Source of the DNA: Paenibacillus sambharensis
Lineage (GTDB): Bacteria > Bacillota > Bacilli > Paenibacillales > Paenibacillaceae
Reading direction: 5' to 3'
NCBI RefSeq assembly: GCF_003233845.1
Contig: NZ_QKRB01000057.1
Span: 372,001-436,000 of the forward strand
Length of the DNA stretch: 64,000 nt
The notes beneath the pieces were generated by a model. The model did not search any database. It saw nothing but the letters and a program-made list of their open reading frames with translations, and had not been told where the DNA came from. Shown here piece by piece: positions 36,670 through 44,424 of this stretch. The first letter of the stretch is position 1. Each line of letters opens with the position of its first letter. The translations under genes and the position numbers were made by a program.

Positions 36670-38583
36670 TTATTTGATCTGAAGCATCATGGTCCAAATC
36701 TCCGGTGATTCATAACCGAGCCGCCACGCAGCGACGCCGGCAAGGTCGTACTTCTTGGCAAGCTCAATCCTCTTCTTCACGGTATCGGCTGTCTCAGCCC
36801 AGAGAACATAGGTATATCCGTCTTTGACATACGTATGCTTAATCTGCTGGAACTTAGGATCATACACGGAAGAGGCGCTGTTGGCAGCCAGCAATGCCGG
36901 AACGTCCTTCATGAATATCGCCCGGGAGTCAAGCAGTCTGCCGTTGCTGTCGAGCTTCCATTCTCTTACATAAAACGGAATACCCAGCATCAGCTTGGAG
37001 CGGGGAATGCCATAGGACAAATAATCTTTGATTCCCTGTTCGGTCCAATCAAGCCCGGACACAGAGCCAGGGGACGTGCTGCCCTTCCAATACTGGTCAT
37101 ATGCCATAATAATGACATGGTCCACATATGAGGCCAGCTTCTCATGGTCATAGGCCGTCTTGTGATTCCACGCAGCATCCCCTCGCAGAAGATCGATCGA
37201 GATCGTCAAACCCTTAGCATGCACAGCTTGGGACAAGTCGCGGACAAAGGTGGTATAGAGATCCCGGTCCGCTCCGGCAAGCTCTTCGAAATCCAGGTTA
37301 ACACCAGGCACCTCAAGCTTAACGAGCCTGTTTACAAGGGCCTCTATGAACCGTTTCTGGGCAGCGGGATCGCGTAGAAACTTGCTGGTCATGGCCTTGT
37401 CGAACTGGTTGTGGACAAGCGGCATTACCTGCATGCCCTTGGCCTTCAGCTGAGATACGACACCGGCATCAGAGGCATCCTTCAGCGTTCCGTCAGCTGC
37501 AGCAAGCTCAAACCAGGTAGGCGAGCTGATATCCATTCCCTGTGTATTCGCGACTTGTCCCATGACAACTGGTGTGCTTGAAGATCCGCTCCAGCCCAGA
37601 TAGAGAAGCTTCTTCATGTTATCCCACACGAGACGGCGGTCCGCAGTGACTACCTTAGAGTTTGCATAGCTTTTGGCGTATGTGATCGCTGAAGCGCGCG
37701 TATGAAAATAACGAATCAGGTTATCGCCTTGATATACCTGAAGATAAGGAATGTTCGTCCACCACACATTGCCGTCCTTCACAATTTCGGCACCGGCAAG
37801 CGTCTTGGCATAGGATATGGCGTTATCCAGACCAAAGAAGCTCCTGACCTCCTTGCCGTTCTGATAAACGGTATAAGAGGGGACTGCTGAATGCACGACT
37901 GTGCCGCTACGGGTATTCATGACTGTGCTCCCGGTCAGCTTGTTGGATGCGCGAATGGCATCCAGCAGGAAGGCGTGAGAAGAGACGGTTAGTCCGTCTG
38001 CAGCCATCACGTTATATACAGGCTGCCCGCTGCGGGCAAGTTCCTTCTGGGCGGCTGTCATATTATCCCACACCCACGTATTGCTTGCCGAGTCGATTAT
38101 ATGGGCGCGTCCCCATTTGGCGGCTTCTTTCTTGGCTTCAGCCAGGGTAGTGTAGCCCCAATGCGGCAGGGTCTTGTCTCCCTGAAACAGACGGTACCGC
38201 TCATAGCTGCTGAATACCCATCCTGGCTTTTCCAAATCACGGATGTGCACATTGGCGAGTGTAGAGGCTGTCTTCAGAGCTTCCTGGTAGGTGCGGTATT
38301 CCCGGCCGCTGAGCTTCTGTCCGTTCTGATAGACTTCATAACGGGGGAGATTATCCCAAACCCACTGCCTGTTCACAATTTTCTCGACATGACTGTATTT
38401 GAAGTTCTTGGCATAGGCGACAGCCTGTGTTTCTGTAGCAAATTCTTTTAGCGCTATTTCATTCTGGTACACACGATACTGCGTCATCTTGCCTGTGGAT
38501 GCTGCTGCGGGAGCAGAGGCTGCTGCAAGCCCTGCCTGCAGGCCGAGCAGTAGAGCTAAGCCAAGCTTGATCTTGTTGTTCAT
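36670..38583 (-). CDS. secreted GH18 glycosidase with six N-terminal repeats
   Basis: This 637-residue exported protein has a signal peptide (about 1-29), then six repeats of about 45 residues, then a GH18 barrel (about 323-637). The repeats (about 35-79, 81-126, 128-174, 188-232, 235-278, 279-322) share a YxVYQNG start, a central AxxYAK helix and a closing WVWDN; repeat 4 is degenerate. The catalytic segment PGVNLDFEEL carries Asp431 and Glu433, close to the GVNIDFE form of the YaaH/SleL spore and peptidoglycan N-acetylglucosaminidases rather than the DGIDIDWE of classical chitinases. Thus it may act on peptidoglycan or chitin. Two 16-base direct repeats lie upstream. Confidence 0.88.
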   Translation of the reverse strand: MNNKIKLGLALLLGLQAGLAAASAPAAASTGKMTQYRVYQNEIALKEFATETQAVAYAKNFKYSHVEKIVNRQWVWDNLPRYEVYQNGQKLSGREYRTYQEALKTASTLANVHIRDLEKPGWVFSSYERYRLFQGDKTLPHWGYTTLAEAKKEAAKWGRAHIIDSASNTWVWDNMTAAQKELARSGQPVYNVMAADGLTVSSHAFLLDAIRASNKLTGSTVMNTRSGTVVHSAVPSYTVYQNGKEVRSFFGLDNAISYAKTLAGAEIVKDGNVWWTNIPYLQVYQGDNLIRYFHTRASAITYAKSYANSKVVTADRRLVWDNMKKLLYLGWSGSSSTPVVMGQVANTQGMDISSPTWFELAAADGTLKDASDAGVVSQLKAKGMQVMPLVHNQFDKAMTSKFLRDPAAQKRFIEALVNRLVKLEVPGVNLDFEELAGADRDLYTTFVRDLSQAVHAKGLTISIDLLRGDAAWNHKTAYDHEKLASYVDHVIIMAYDQYWKGSTSPGSVSGLDWTEQGIKDYLSYGIPRSKLMLGIPFYVREWKLDSNGRLLDSRAIFMKDVPALLAANSASSVYDPKFQQIKHTYVKDGYTYVLWAETADTVKKRIELAKKYDLAGVAAWRLGYESPEIWTMMLQIK

Positions 38584-38658
38584 TATGAAGGATTCACCAG
38601 ACCTCTCTCAATCTCTCTAGTAAAGTTAAACGCAGAAGGAGAGAGCAGGTTGCGTGGT

Positions 38659-38690
38659 AATGTTATGCAGGTCAAATGTTATGCAGGTCA
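38659..38690. repeat. tandem pair of 16-base direct repeats
   Basis: AATGTTATGCAGGTCA occurs twice back to back (38659-38674 and 38675-38690), 75-107 bases upstream of the GH18 start and 60 bases before a small rightward frame. This may be a duplicated protein-binding site or a slippage product. Confidence 0.8.
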
Positions 38691-38749
38691 GGCTGTAACC
38701 TTAAGCCTATCCCTGACGTCTGAGATATGAATAGAAAGGGGATGGGCTG

Positions 38750-38854
38750 ATGGGAAAATACACATTAATCGTGCTCGGGTTTGGACTATTCCTTATGGCA
38801 GCATTACATTTCCTTTATGAAGAAGGTAATGGAGGGCAGATTTCCGGCGGGTGA
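38750..38854 (+). CDS. possible single-helix membrane micro-protein
   Basis: A 34-codon frame from ATG 38750 with AAAGGGGA upstream. It gives MGKYTLIVLGFGLFLMAALH followed by a short Glu/Gly-rich end, i.e. a membrane helix with a basic first turn. A second frame (38817-38957, shifted by +1) overlaps its last 38 bases and would supply a soluble acidic tail. The two together look like one small anchored protein split by a frameshift, or a coupled pair. I recognise no family. Confidence 0.4.
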   Translation: MGKYTLIVLGFGLFLMAALHFLYEEGNGGQISGG

Positions 38855-38957
38855 ATATGTGGTTTATGGTGAAGCGGATTTCTTCATAGAGGAGGACGGG
38901 GAGGAAAAGAATTACCGCTTAAAGGCCCAGGTGCGGTTCGTTGTGGAAGATTACTGA
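38817..38957 (+). CDS. possible second part of a micro-protein
   Basis: A 46-codon frame starting ATG 38817, without its own ribosome binding site, overlapping the previous frame in the +1 register. The product (MKKVMEGRFPAGEYVVYGEA at the start, AQVRFVVEDY at the end) looks like ordinary beta-rich soluble protein. A terminator begins 9 bases after the stop. It is either translated by coupling, by +1 frameshifting, or is the tail of a broken gene. No family recognised. Confidence 0.35.
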   Translation: MKKVMEGRFPAGEYVVYGEADFFIEEDGEEKNYRLKAQVRFVVEDY

Positions 38958-38965
38958 CGAAAAAA

Positions 38966-39005
38966 AAGAAGCTGTCCCTTGCCGATTAGCCGGTGACAGC
39001 TTCTT
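38966..39005. terminator. bidirectional terminator before the yxcD-like gene
   Basis: AAGAAGCTGTC (38966-38976) pairs with GACAGCTTCTT (38995-39005). On the minus strand it is followed by a long T run (A-run at 38959-38967), so it is strongest for the leftward pair. Confidence 0.8.
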
Positions 39006-39038
39006 GCATCTGTATGGTTATAACATGCAGCAATGGCA

Positions 39039-39317
39039 TCACATTTGTATATCCGCCCAAATTTCTTCATCAAGTCCGAGCTTGATTTGGGAGCGGAAGA
39101 CGCGGCTGCCGTGCTGCCGGAATACATACTGCTCTATAGCTTCAAGCAGGTTGGCTTCTACAAGGTACTGGCTGCGTCCCTGTACCCATACCTCTGCTGT
39201 GTAGCCGTATTCTTCATCCCAGGCAAGCTGAACCTCAACATCGGTTGGGGATACCCGCTTGCGGTCTGCCATATTAAGGCAGACTGCATTAATAATTTCG
39301 TCCATGTAAATCCGCAT
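39039..39317 (-). CDS. YxcD-family protein (DUF2653)
   Basis: A 92-residue protein that matches the YxcD/DUF2653 family in length and layout: a helical start (MRIYMDEIINAVCLNMADRK), a strand pair in VEVQLAWDEEYGYTAEVWVQGR, then a helix in LLEAIEQYVFRQHG. The function is unknown in all species. It starts 2 bases after the stop of the upstream membrane protein gene, and the ribosome binding site (AGGAGACC) lies inside that gene's end. A strong terminator follows, so the two genes form a closed operon. Confidence 0.75.
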   Translation of the reverse strand: MRIYMDEIINAVCLNMADRKRVSPTDVEVQLAWDEEYGYTAEVWVQGRSQYLVEANLLEAIEQYVFRQHGSRVFRSQIKLGLDEEIWADIQM

Positions 39318-39319
39318 GC

Positions 39320-39751
39320 TTAGTAGGGTCTCCTGTCATTCTCATCACGGCGGTTGCGGAAATGCCGAATGACCGCACGGATGGCAACAAACAAGACATA
39401 CAAGGCAAGCACATTAACAAGCAGGCCAAGGAAATCACCCATAAAACCCATTCCGGCAAACATGCTGCCGAACATAAGTCCTGCAAGTCCGCCAATCATC
39501 ATGCCCTTAAACAAGCCGCCGCCGCTGAAAAATCCGCGCTGTCCTGCCGCTCCTGCCCCAGCTGTTGCGCCTGCTCCCGGGGTCTTCGCGCCCGGATCAG
39601 CTGGCCGTACATTATCAGCCGGTTTCGAAGGGGTTTGGGTGTAGCTTTTCTTTGGTGATTTGAAGCCGCCGCGCTTGGCGTCAGCCGTGTCGACTGCCGA
39701 GAAAGCAACAAATACGGTCAGTGCCATCATAAGCAGTATGATCTTCTTCAT
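39320..39751 (-). CDS. exported Gly-rich membrane protein resembling the N-terminal half of Tim44-domain proteins
   Basis: This 143-residue protein has a signal peptide (MKKIILLMMALTVFVAFSA, cleaved near ADA-KR), a Pro/Ala/Gly-rich stretch (about 25-75), a Gly/Met-rich hydrophobic part (GGLFKGMMIGGLAGLMFGSM) and a last helix ending in a basic tail. That is the usual front half of bacterial Tim44-like proteins, but the Tim44 domain itself is missing. ATG 39751 follows GAGGAGA. It forms an operon with the YxcD-type gene. A membrane role is likely; nothing more specific can be said. Confidence 0.6.
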   Translation of the reverse strand: MKKIILLMMALTVFVAFSAVDTADAKRGGFKSPKKSYTQTPSKPADNVRPADPGAKTPGAGATAGAGAAGQRGFFSGGGLFKGMMIGGLAGLMFGSMFAGMGFMGDFLGLLVNVLALYVLFVAIRAVIRHFRNRRDENDRRPY

Positions 39752-39899
39752 GTTGTTGGTTCTCCTCCTGTGACAAATATGATTGACAGGCGTATTGCCT
39801 TCTATATGTTATACGTATAATCTAAACATCGGTTTCAATTTTTATCCCATTATCAGATTTAGTATTAATATATTAAGTTATCATTGAAGGAGAGATTGC

Positions 39900-40439
39900 A
39901 TGTCTGATTATCCGGAGCCTTATCTTGAATATTTGATCCAGTTCCATGCGGTGCGTGATTATTTTGAATGCCACGAGCTGCTCGAGGAGTATTGGAAGAC
40001 AATACCTGCAGAAGTCGAGGGTAGAGAGGTTTGGGTCGGTCTGATCCAGATCGCTGTTGCCCAGTATCATCATCGGCGAGGCAATACGGCAGGCGCGCTT
40101 AAGATGTTCGAGCAGTCTGCGGAGCGGTTGAAACCATCCAGTCTGGAGAGTCTAGGGCTTGACGGACATGCCGTTATGGAACGGGTATCCGAGCGAATTG
40201 CCAAGCTCAGCAGCATGGGCAGTAAGACCCCGTACGTTGAATTCAATCTGCCGTTCCAGGACAAGAGTATGCTCTCCTATCTGCAGCAGGTCAGCGGGAG
40301 CAGGGGGCTAAAGTGGGGGGCACAAACAGATGCGGCTGACGACCAGCTGGTTCATAGGCATACGTTAAGGGACCGGTCAGAGGTTATTGCGGCGCGCAAG
40401 GCCTCAGCAGCCCGCAAGCTGCAGGAACGCAAAGGATAG
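39900..40439 (+). CDS. DUF309-domain protein
   Basis: A 179-residue protein whose first 110 residues are a DUF309 domain: helical, with the signature FECHELLEEYWKT and the second metal-site-like helix QIAVAQYHHRRGN. The conserved His and Glu residues could bind a metal; function is unknown. The C-terminal 60 residues are charged and poorly conserved (RDRSEVIAARKASAARK), probably a disordered or helical tail. ATG 39900 follows GAAGGAGAG. It is a single gene, convergent with the carbonic anhydrase. Confidence 0.85.
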   Translation: MSDYPEPYLEYLIQFHAVRDYFECHELLEEYWKTIPAEVEGREVWVGLIQIAVAQYHHRRGNTAGALKMFEQSAERLKPSSLESLGLDGHAVMERVSERIAKLSSMGSKTPYVEFNLPFQDKSMLSYLQQVSGSRGLKWGAQTDAADDQLVHRHTLRDRSEVIAARKASAARKLQERKG

Positions 40440-40480
40440 GGGTGGCCCCGGCTTAGGGGGAGTGCTGTTGGATGAAGACA

Positions 40481-40520
40481 GAGAAGCCGCATGCCTCCAG
40501 GGCGGAGACAGCAGCTTCTC
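40481..40520. terminator. possible terminator between DUF309 and carbonic anhydrase genes
   Basis: GAGAAGC (40481-40487) pairs with GCTTCTC (40514-40520), with an inner CTCC/GGAG pair; no clear T tract on either side. Confidence 0.4.
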
Positions 40521-40541
40521 TTCTCAGTGAAATATTAGTGT

Positions 40542-41138
40542 TTATACGTTCGAAACGGCATCCTTGCTTGAATCTGTTTCCGCATAGCCGTCGACGACAA
40601 GCTCAAGCTCGCCAGTTTCCGGATCTACAAGCATGCCGTGAACCGGAGTTCCTGGAGGAAGCAGCGGGTGGTTCTTAACAATATTTACGCTGTTCTCCAC
40701 ACTTTCACGCACGCTGTCGAAGCCGGTCAGCCACTTGTTCAGGTTAAAGCCTGCATTCATCAGGGTATCAATCGTATTTTCGGTTATGCCCCGTTCCTTC
40801 ATATGTGTCATGACTGTCTCGGGATTAAGTGCGGTCATTCCGCATTGATGATGGCCGATAATAACAATCTCGTCCGCGCCGAGCTCATAGACAGCGATCA
40901 GCAGGCTTCGCATAATATTGCCGAACGGCTGTGTGACAATACCGCCTGCATTCTTAATGATCTTCGCGTCGCCATTGCGCAGGTTCATCGCTTTAGGCAG
41001 CAGCTCGGTCAGCCGTGTATCCATACAGGTCACAATGGCAAGACGCTTGTCGGGATACCGGGTTGTACGGTACGCCTCGTACTGTTCATTTTTAACAAAT
41101 TCCTTGTTAAAGGCGAGAATCTCTTTTACATTAGTCAT
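40542..41138 (-). CDS. beta-carbonic anhydrase
   Basis: This 198-residue zinc enzyme interconverts carbon dioxide and bicarbonate in the cytoplasm, supplying bicarbonate to carboxylases. Zinc ligands are Cys38 in VTCMDTRL, His96 in IGHHQCGM and Cys99; the Asp40-Arg42 pair of the active site is intact. Sequence and length resemble B. subtilis YtiB, a type II-like short beta enzyme. ATG 41138 follows CAGGAGGAA. It lies 38 bases after the HesB-like gene and is probably co-transcribed with it. Confidence 0.93.
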   Translation of the reverse strand: MTNVKEILAFNKEFVKNEQYEAYRTTRYPDKRLAIVTCMDTRLTELLPKAMNLRNGDAKIIKNAGGIVTQPFGNIMRSLLIAVYELGADEIVIIGHHQCGMTALNPETVMTHMKERGITENTIDTLMNAGFNLNKWLTGFDSVRESVENSVNIVKNHPLLPPGTPVHGMLVDPETGELELVVDGYAETDSSKDAVSNV

Positions 41139-41176
41139 AGATAATTCCTCCTGTCTAAGGTTCTCTTGATTATGTA

Positions 41177-41497
41177 TCAGACGGCGCTGACTACCCGCAT
41201 GTGGTTTGTGTACGTCTGATTATCACTTTTCAGTACAAAAGCATGGCTGCTGTCCGAGTAGTCTACCTTAATCGAATCCTCGAAGAAGACTTCATAACGC
41301 GGTTCATACCATACCTCAAAAGGAATGCTCTCTGCCTTAACGTCACCCTGGACAGGATCTGCAATCCATTGAAGCGCCGGAACGCCGCTCATGACACAGC
41401 CGCAGCCCTCTGTATCGTACAGCAGCTTAAGCTTCCCAGTACCCGGACTGCCGGATTCCAGCTTCCTGACGGCATCAGCTGTAAAGGTTATTCTCAT
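41177..41497 (-). CDS. HesB/IscA-like protein, YqkB type
   Basis: A 106-residue protein with the HesB-like fold (iron-sulfur cluster biosynthesis domain). It has DTEGCGCVMSGVPAL near residue 40, the pattern of B. subtilis YqkB, but lacks the C-terminal C-x-C pair of true IscA/SufA scaffolds, so cluster delivery is uncertain. I chose ATG 41497 behind GAGGAGGG; an open frame to 41536 has no ribosome binding site. The carbonic anhydrase gene follows in the same direction. Confidence 0.85.
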   Translation of the reverse strand: MRITFTADAVRKLESGSPGTGKLKLLYDTEGCGCVMSGVPALQWIADPVQGDVKAESIPFEVWYEPRYEVFFEDSIKVDYSDSSHAFVLKSDNQTYTNHMRVVSAV

Positions 41498-41656
41498 TGT
41501 AGGTTCCCTCCTCTGGTTTCTGTATGCACGCTGCATTAGCGCCCAGCAGAAGTTTGTAGTCTAACTATATCAGCTCGCTGCAATGATGAAGATCATAGCT
41601 ATATTAATATGAAATCTTGCAGCAGGGTTAAAGTTGATTATACGATTTGTAAAAAG

Positions 41657-41677
41657 TATGATCAAGTAGTGATCATA
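41657..41677. promoter_or_regulatory. perfect inverted repeat upstream of the M32 carboxypeptidase
   Basis: TATGATCA-AGTAG-TGATCATA, 8-base arms and a 5-base spacer, ending 22 bases before the start codon. It may be an operator; no regulator is identified. Confidence 0.5.
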
Positions 41678-41698
41678 TGCAAAGAAAGGCGGTAGAGA

Positions 41699-43216
41699 AT
41701 GATGAGTGAGCAATTAACTGTCACCCTACAGGAGTTCCGGGAACGAATTAAGCAGATCAAAGGCTACGAGGAAGCGATTGCGCTTCTTCACTGGGATATG
41801 CGGACAGGGGCGCCGCGCAAAGGGATTGCGTCCCGCTCCGAAGCGGTAGGCATGTTGTCTGCTGAAGCCTTTAAGCTGTCCACCTCCGAAAGAATGGGAG
41901 AACTTCTGGAGAAGCTCGAGGGACCAGCCTCGTCGGGTGAACTAAGCCGGATCGACCAAAAGCTGGTAGAGGAGACCCGGAAGGAATATGACCGGAACCA
42001 GAAGATTCCGCCGGCTATGTACCAGGAATATGTCGTACTGACTTCGCAAGCGGAGTCTTATTGGGAGGAAGCGAAGGACAAGGGAGATTACGCGGGTTTC
42101 GAACCGTACCTGGACAAGATTATTGATTTTAACAACCGTTTCATTGATCTATGGGGACCGAAGGCAACCCGCTATGACACACTGCTCGACATGTACGAGC
42201 CGGATATGACAACCGCTGAGCTTGACCGTATATTTGGCGGTTTAAGAACCAAGCTTGTTCCGCTTGCGGCCGCAATTGCCGATTCACCTCACCAGCCGGA
42301 CCGCTCCTTCCTGGGCCAAACCTACAGCATCGAAGCCCAGAAGCAGTTCAGCCTGTTCATTTTACAGGAGATGGGTTATGACTTTGAGGCCGGACGGCTT
42401 GATGAGAGCGTGCACCCGTTTGCAACCGGTCTTAATCCCGGTGATGTGCGGATTACGACACGTTACCTCGAAGATGATGTAACGAGCGCCTTATTCGGCA
42501 CCATTCATGAGGGCGGCCATGCCTTGTATGAGCAGAATATCATGAAGGAGCTGCTGTACACCACGCTCTGCACGGGTACGTCAATGGGGATACATGAGTC
42601 ACAGTCGCGCTTCTGGGAAAATGTGATTGGACGCAGCAAGCCTTTCTGGGAGCGGTACTTTGCCGATCTGCAGAAGCATTTTCCGGGACAGCTGGATACG
42701 GATGTCGACAGCTTCTACCGGGCGATCAATGTCGTACAGCCTTCTCTTATCCGGATTGAGGCGGATGAGCTTACATATAACCTGCATATTATTATTCGCT
42801 ATGAGATAGAGAAGATGATCTTCAACGAAGGCGCCAAGGCGGCTGACCTGCCGGAGATCTGGAATCTGAAATACAAGGAATATCTCGGCATCACCCCGCC
42901 TAACAACAAGGACGGCGTGCTGCAGGATGTTCACTGGTCCGGCGGCGCATTCGGATATTTCCCATCCTATTCCCTCGGCAACATGTATGCCGCTCAGTTC
43001 ACGAATACATTGGAGAACGAGATGCCGGATCTTTGGGATAAGGTAGGCAAAGGGGATTTGCTGCCGGTTAAAGCGTGGCTCTCGGATAAAATTTATAAGT
43101 ACGGCCGTCTTGAGACCCCGTCGGAAATTGTAAAGCGGGTAACAGGCAAGCCGCTAGACCCGTCTTATCTAGTTTCCTATCTGGAGACCAAGTACAAGGA
43201 GATTTACAAGCTGTAG
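41699..43216 (+). CDS. M32 metallocarboxypeptidase
   Basis: This 505-residue enzyme belongs to the M32 family (thermostable carboxypeptidase 1, B. subtilis YpwA), which removes C-terminal residues from peptides. The zinc motif is TIHEGGHALYE; the family marks GTSMGIHESQSRFWEN, ADELTYNLHIIIRYEIE, and DVHWSGGAFGYFPSYSLGN are all present, and the length is normal. ATG 41699 and ATG 41702 are adjacent; the first follows AAAGGCGG. A symmetrical site lies just upstream and a strong hairpin just downstream. Confidence 0.95.
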   Translation: MMSEQLTVTLQEFRERIKQIKGYEEAIALLHWDMRTGAPRKGIASRSEAVGMLSAEAFKLSTSERMGELLEKLEGPASSGELSRIDQKLVEETRKEYDRNQKIPPAMYQEYVVLTSQAESYWEEAKDKGDYAGFEPYLDKIIDFNNRFIDLWGPKATRYDTLLDMYEPDMTTAELDRIFGGLRTKLVPLAAAIADSPHQPDRSFLGQTYSIEAQKQFSLFILQEMGYDFEAGRLDESVHPFATGLNPGDVRITTRYLEDDVTSALFGTIHEGGHALYEQNIMKELLYTTLCTGTSMGIHESQSRFWENVIGRSKPFWERYFADLQKHFPGQLDTDVDSFYRAINVVQPSLIRIEADELTYNLHIIIRYEIEKMIFNEGAKAADLPEIWNLKYKEYLGITPPNNKDGVLQDVHWSGGAFGYFPSYSLGNMYAAQFTNTLENEMPDLWDKVGKGDLLPVKAWLSDKIYKYGRLETPSEIVKRVTGKPLDPSYLVSYLETKYKEIYKL

Positions 43217-43263
43217 GCTTATGAAAGCATCTCGTTACGGTGCATAAGCTCAAGAGCAATAGC

Positions 43264-43299
43264 AAGCCTCCGAACGCACAGTATGCCGTTTGGGGGCTT
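43264..43299 (+). terminator. terminator after the M32 carboxypeptidase
   Basis: AAGCCTCCGAACG (43264-43276) pairs along its whole length with CGTTTGGGGGCTT (43287-43299), allowing G-T pairs. Confidence 0.7.
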
Positions 43300-43376
43300 C
43301 TTGTGCTGCCCGCACCACAAGTTTCCAAGCTGCATAAAGTAATGTATCAATCTGTTTAACAGGCGGTGTTGGAACG

Positions 43377-44384
43377 ATGAAGCGAAGAGAATGGCGGGCG
43401 GCTTCCCTGCTGCTCACAGTGTTACTGATGCTGCTTGCGGCCGGATGCGGCAGCAACAAGGGAGACGGGTTGATAAAGCTGCGCGTCGGCGAAGTCACGC
43501 GTTCATTATTTTATGCCCCGCAGTATGCGGCGCTCAGTCAGGGCTTCTTCGAAGAAGAGGGGCTTAAGATCGACCTGCAGCCGACATATGGAGGAGACAA
43601 GACGATGACAGCTTTGCTGTCGGGCAGCATTGACATCGGGCTTGTCGGTTCGGAAACCTCGATCTATGTCTATCAGCAGGGTACGGATGATCCGGTTATT
43701 AATTTTGCCCAGGTGACCCAGACAGATGGTACCTTCCTGGTGGCGCGGGAGCCGCAGGAGGAATTTGACTGGGAGGATCTGTTGGGCTCCGTGTTCCTCG
43801 GTCAGCGCAAGGGCGGCATGCCGCAGATGGCGGGAGAGTTTGTGCTTAAGAAGCACGGCATCAATCCTGCAGCCGATCTGCAGATGATCCAGAATGTCGA
43901 CTTTGCGAATATTCCGGCCGCTTTCGCTTCGGGAACCGGGGAGTATGTGCAGCTGTTTGAGCCGCAGGCCTCCATATTCGAGCAGGAAGGTACAGGACAT
44001 GTAATCGCCTCGTTCGGAGTGGAGAGCGGAAGCCTGCCTTACACGGTATATATGGCGCGGGAAAGCTTCATTGCGAAGAATAAGGATGCCGTAGAGAAGT
44101 TCACCCGCGCGCTGTACAGAGCGCAGCAGTGGGTGGAAAGCCAGCCTGCGGACGTTGTTGCCGATGCCGTGCTGCCTTACTTCGAGGATGCGGACCGAGA
44201 AATTGTAATCCGTGTCTTAGAGCGCTATAAAGAGCAGCGTTCATATGCGGCTGACCCGGTCATCGATGAGGCCGAATGGAACAATCTGCTCGATGTCATG
44301 GAATCGGCAGGCGAGCTGGCCAGCCGGACGCCGCATGCTGCTATCGTCGATAATTCGTTTGCCGAGCGGGCAAAGGAGCAGTGA
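43377..44384 (+). CDS. NMT1/SsuA-type ABC transporter binding lipoprotein
   Basis: This 335-residue protein is the binding component of an importer of the nitrate/sulfonate/taurine/pyrimidine-precursor family. The signal peptide ends in the lipobox LLAAGC. The NMT1/THI5-like domain shows APQYAALSQGFFEEEGLKIDLQP, GGDKTMTALLSGSIDIGLVGSE and the hinge near TVYMARESF. The ATPase and permease genes follow in the same direction. Ligand: sulfonates, thiamin precursors and others are all possible; I saw no thiamin riboswitch upstream, which speaks mildly against a thiamin-precursor role. Start ATG 43377 has a modest TTGGAA upstream. Confidence 0.88.
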   Translation: MKRREWRAASLLLTVLLMLLAAGCGSNKGDGLIKLRVGEVTRSLFYAPQYAALSQGFFEEEGLKIDLQPTYGGDKTMTALLSGSIDIGLVGSETSIYVYQQGTDDPVINFAQVTQTDGTFLVAREPQEEFDWEDLLGSVFLGQRKGGMPQMAGEFVLKKHGINPAADLQMIQNVDFANIPAAFASGTGEYVQLFEPQASIFEQEGTGHVIASFGVESGSLPYTVYMARESFIAKNKDAVEKFTRALYRAQQWVESQPADVVADAVLPYFEDADREIVIRVLERYKEQRSYAADPVIDEAEWNNLLDVMESAGELASRTPHAAIVDNSFAERAKEQ

Positions 44385-44424
44385 TACGGCGATATCGATA
44401 AGATTGTGAAAGGAGAGTGGGCAG

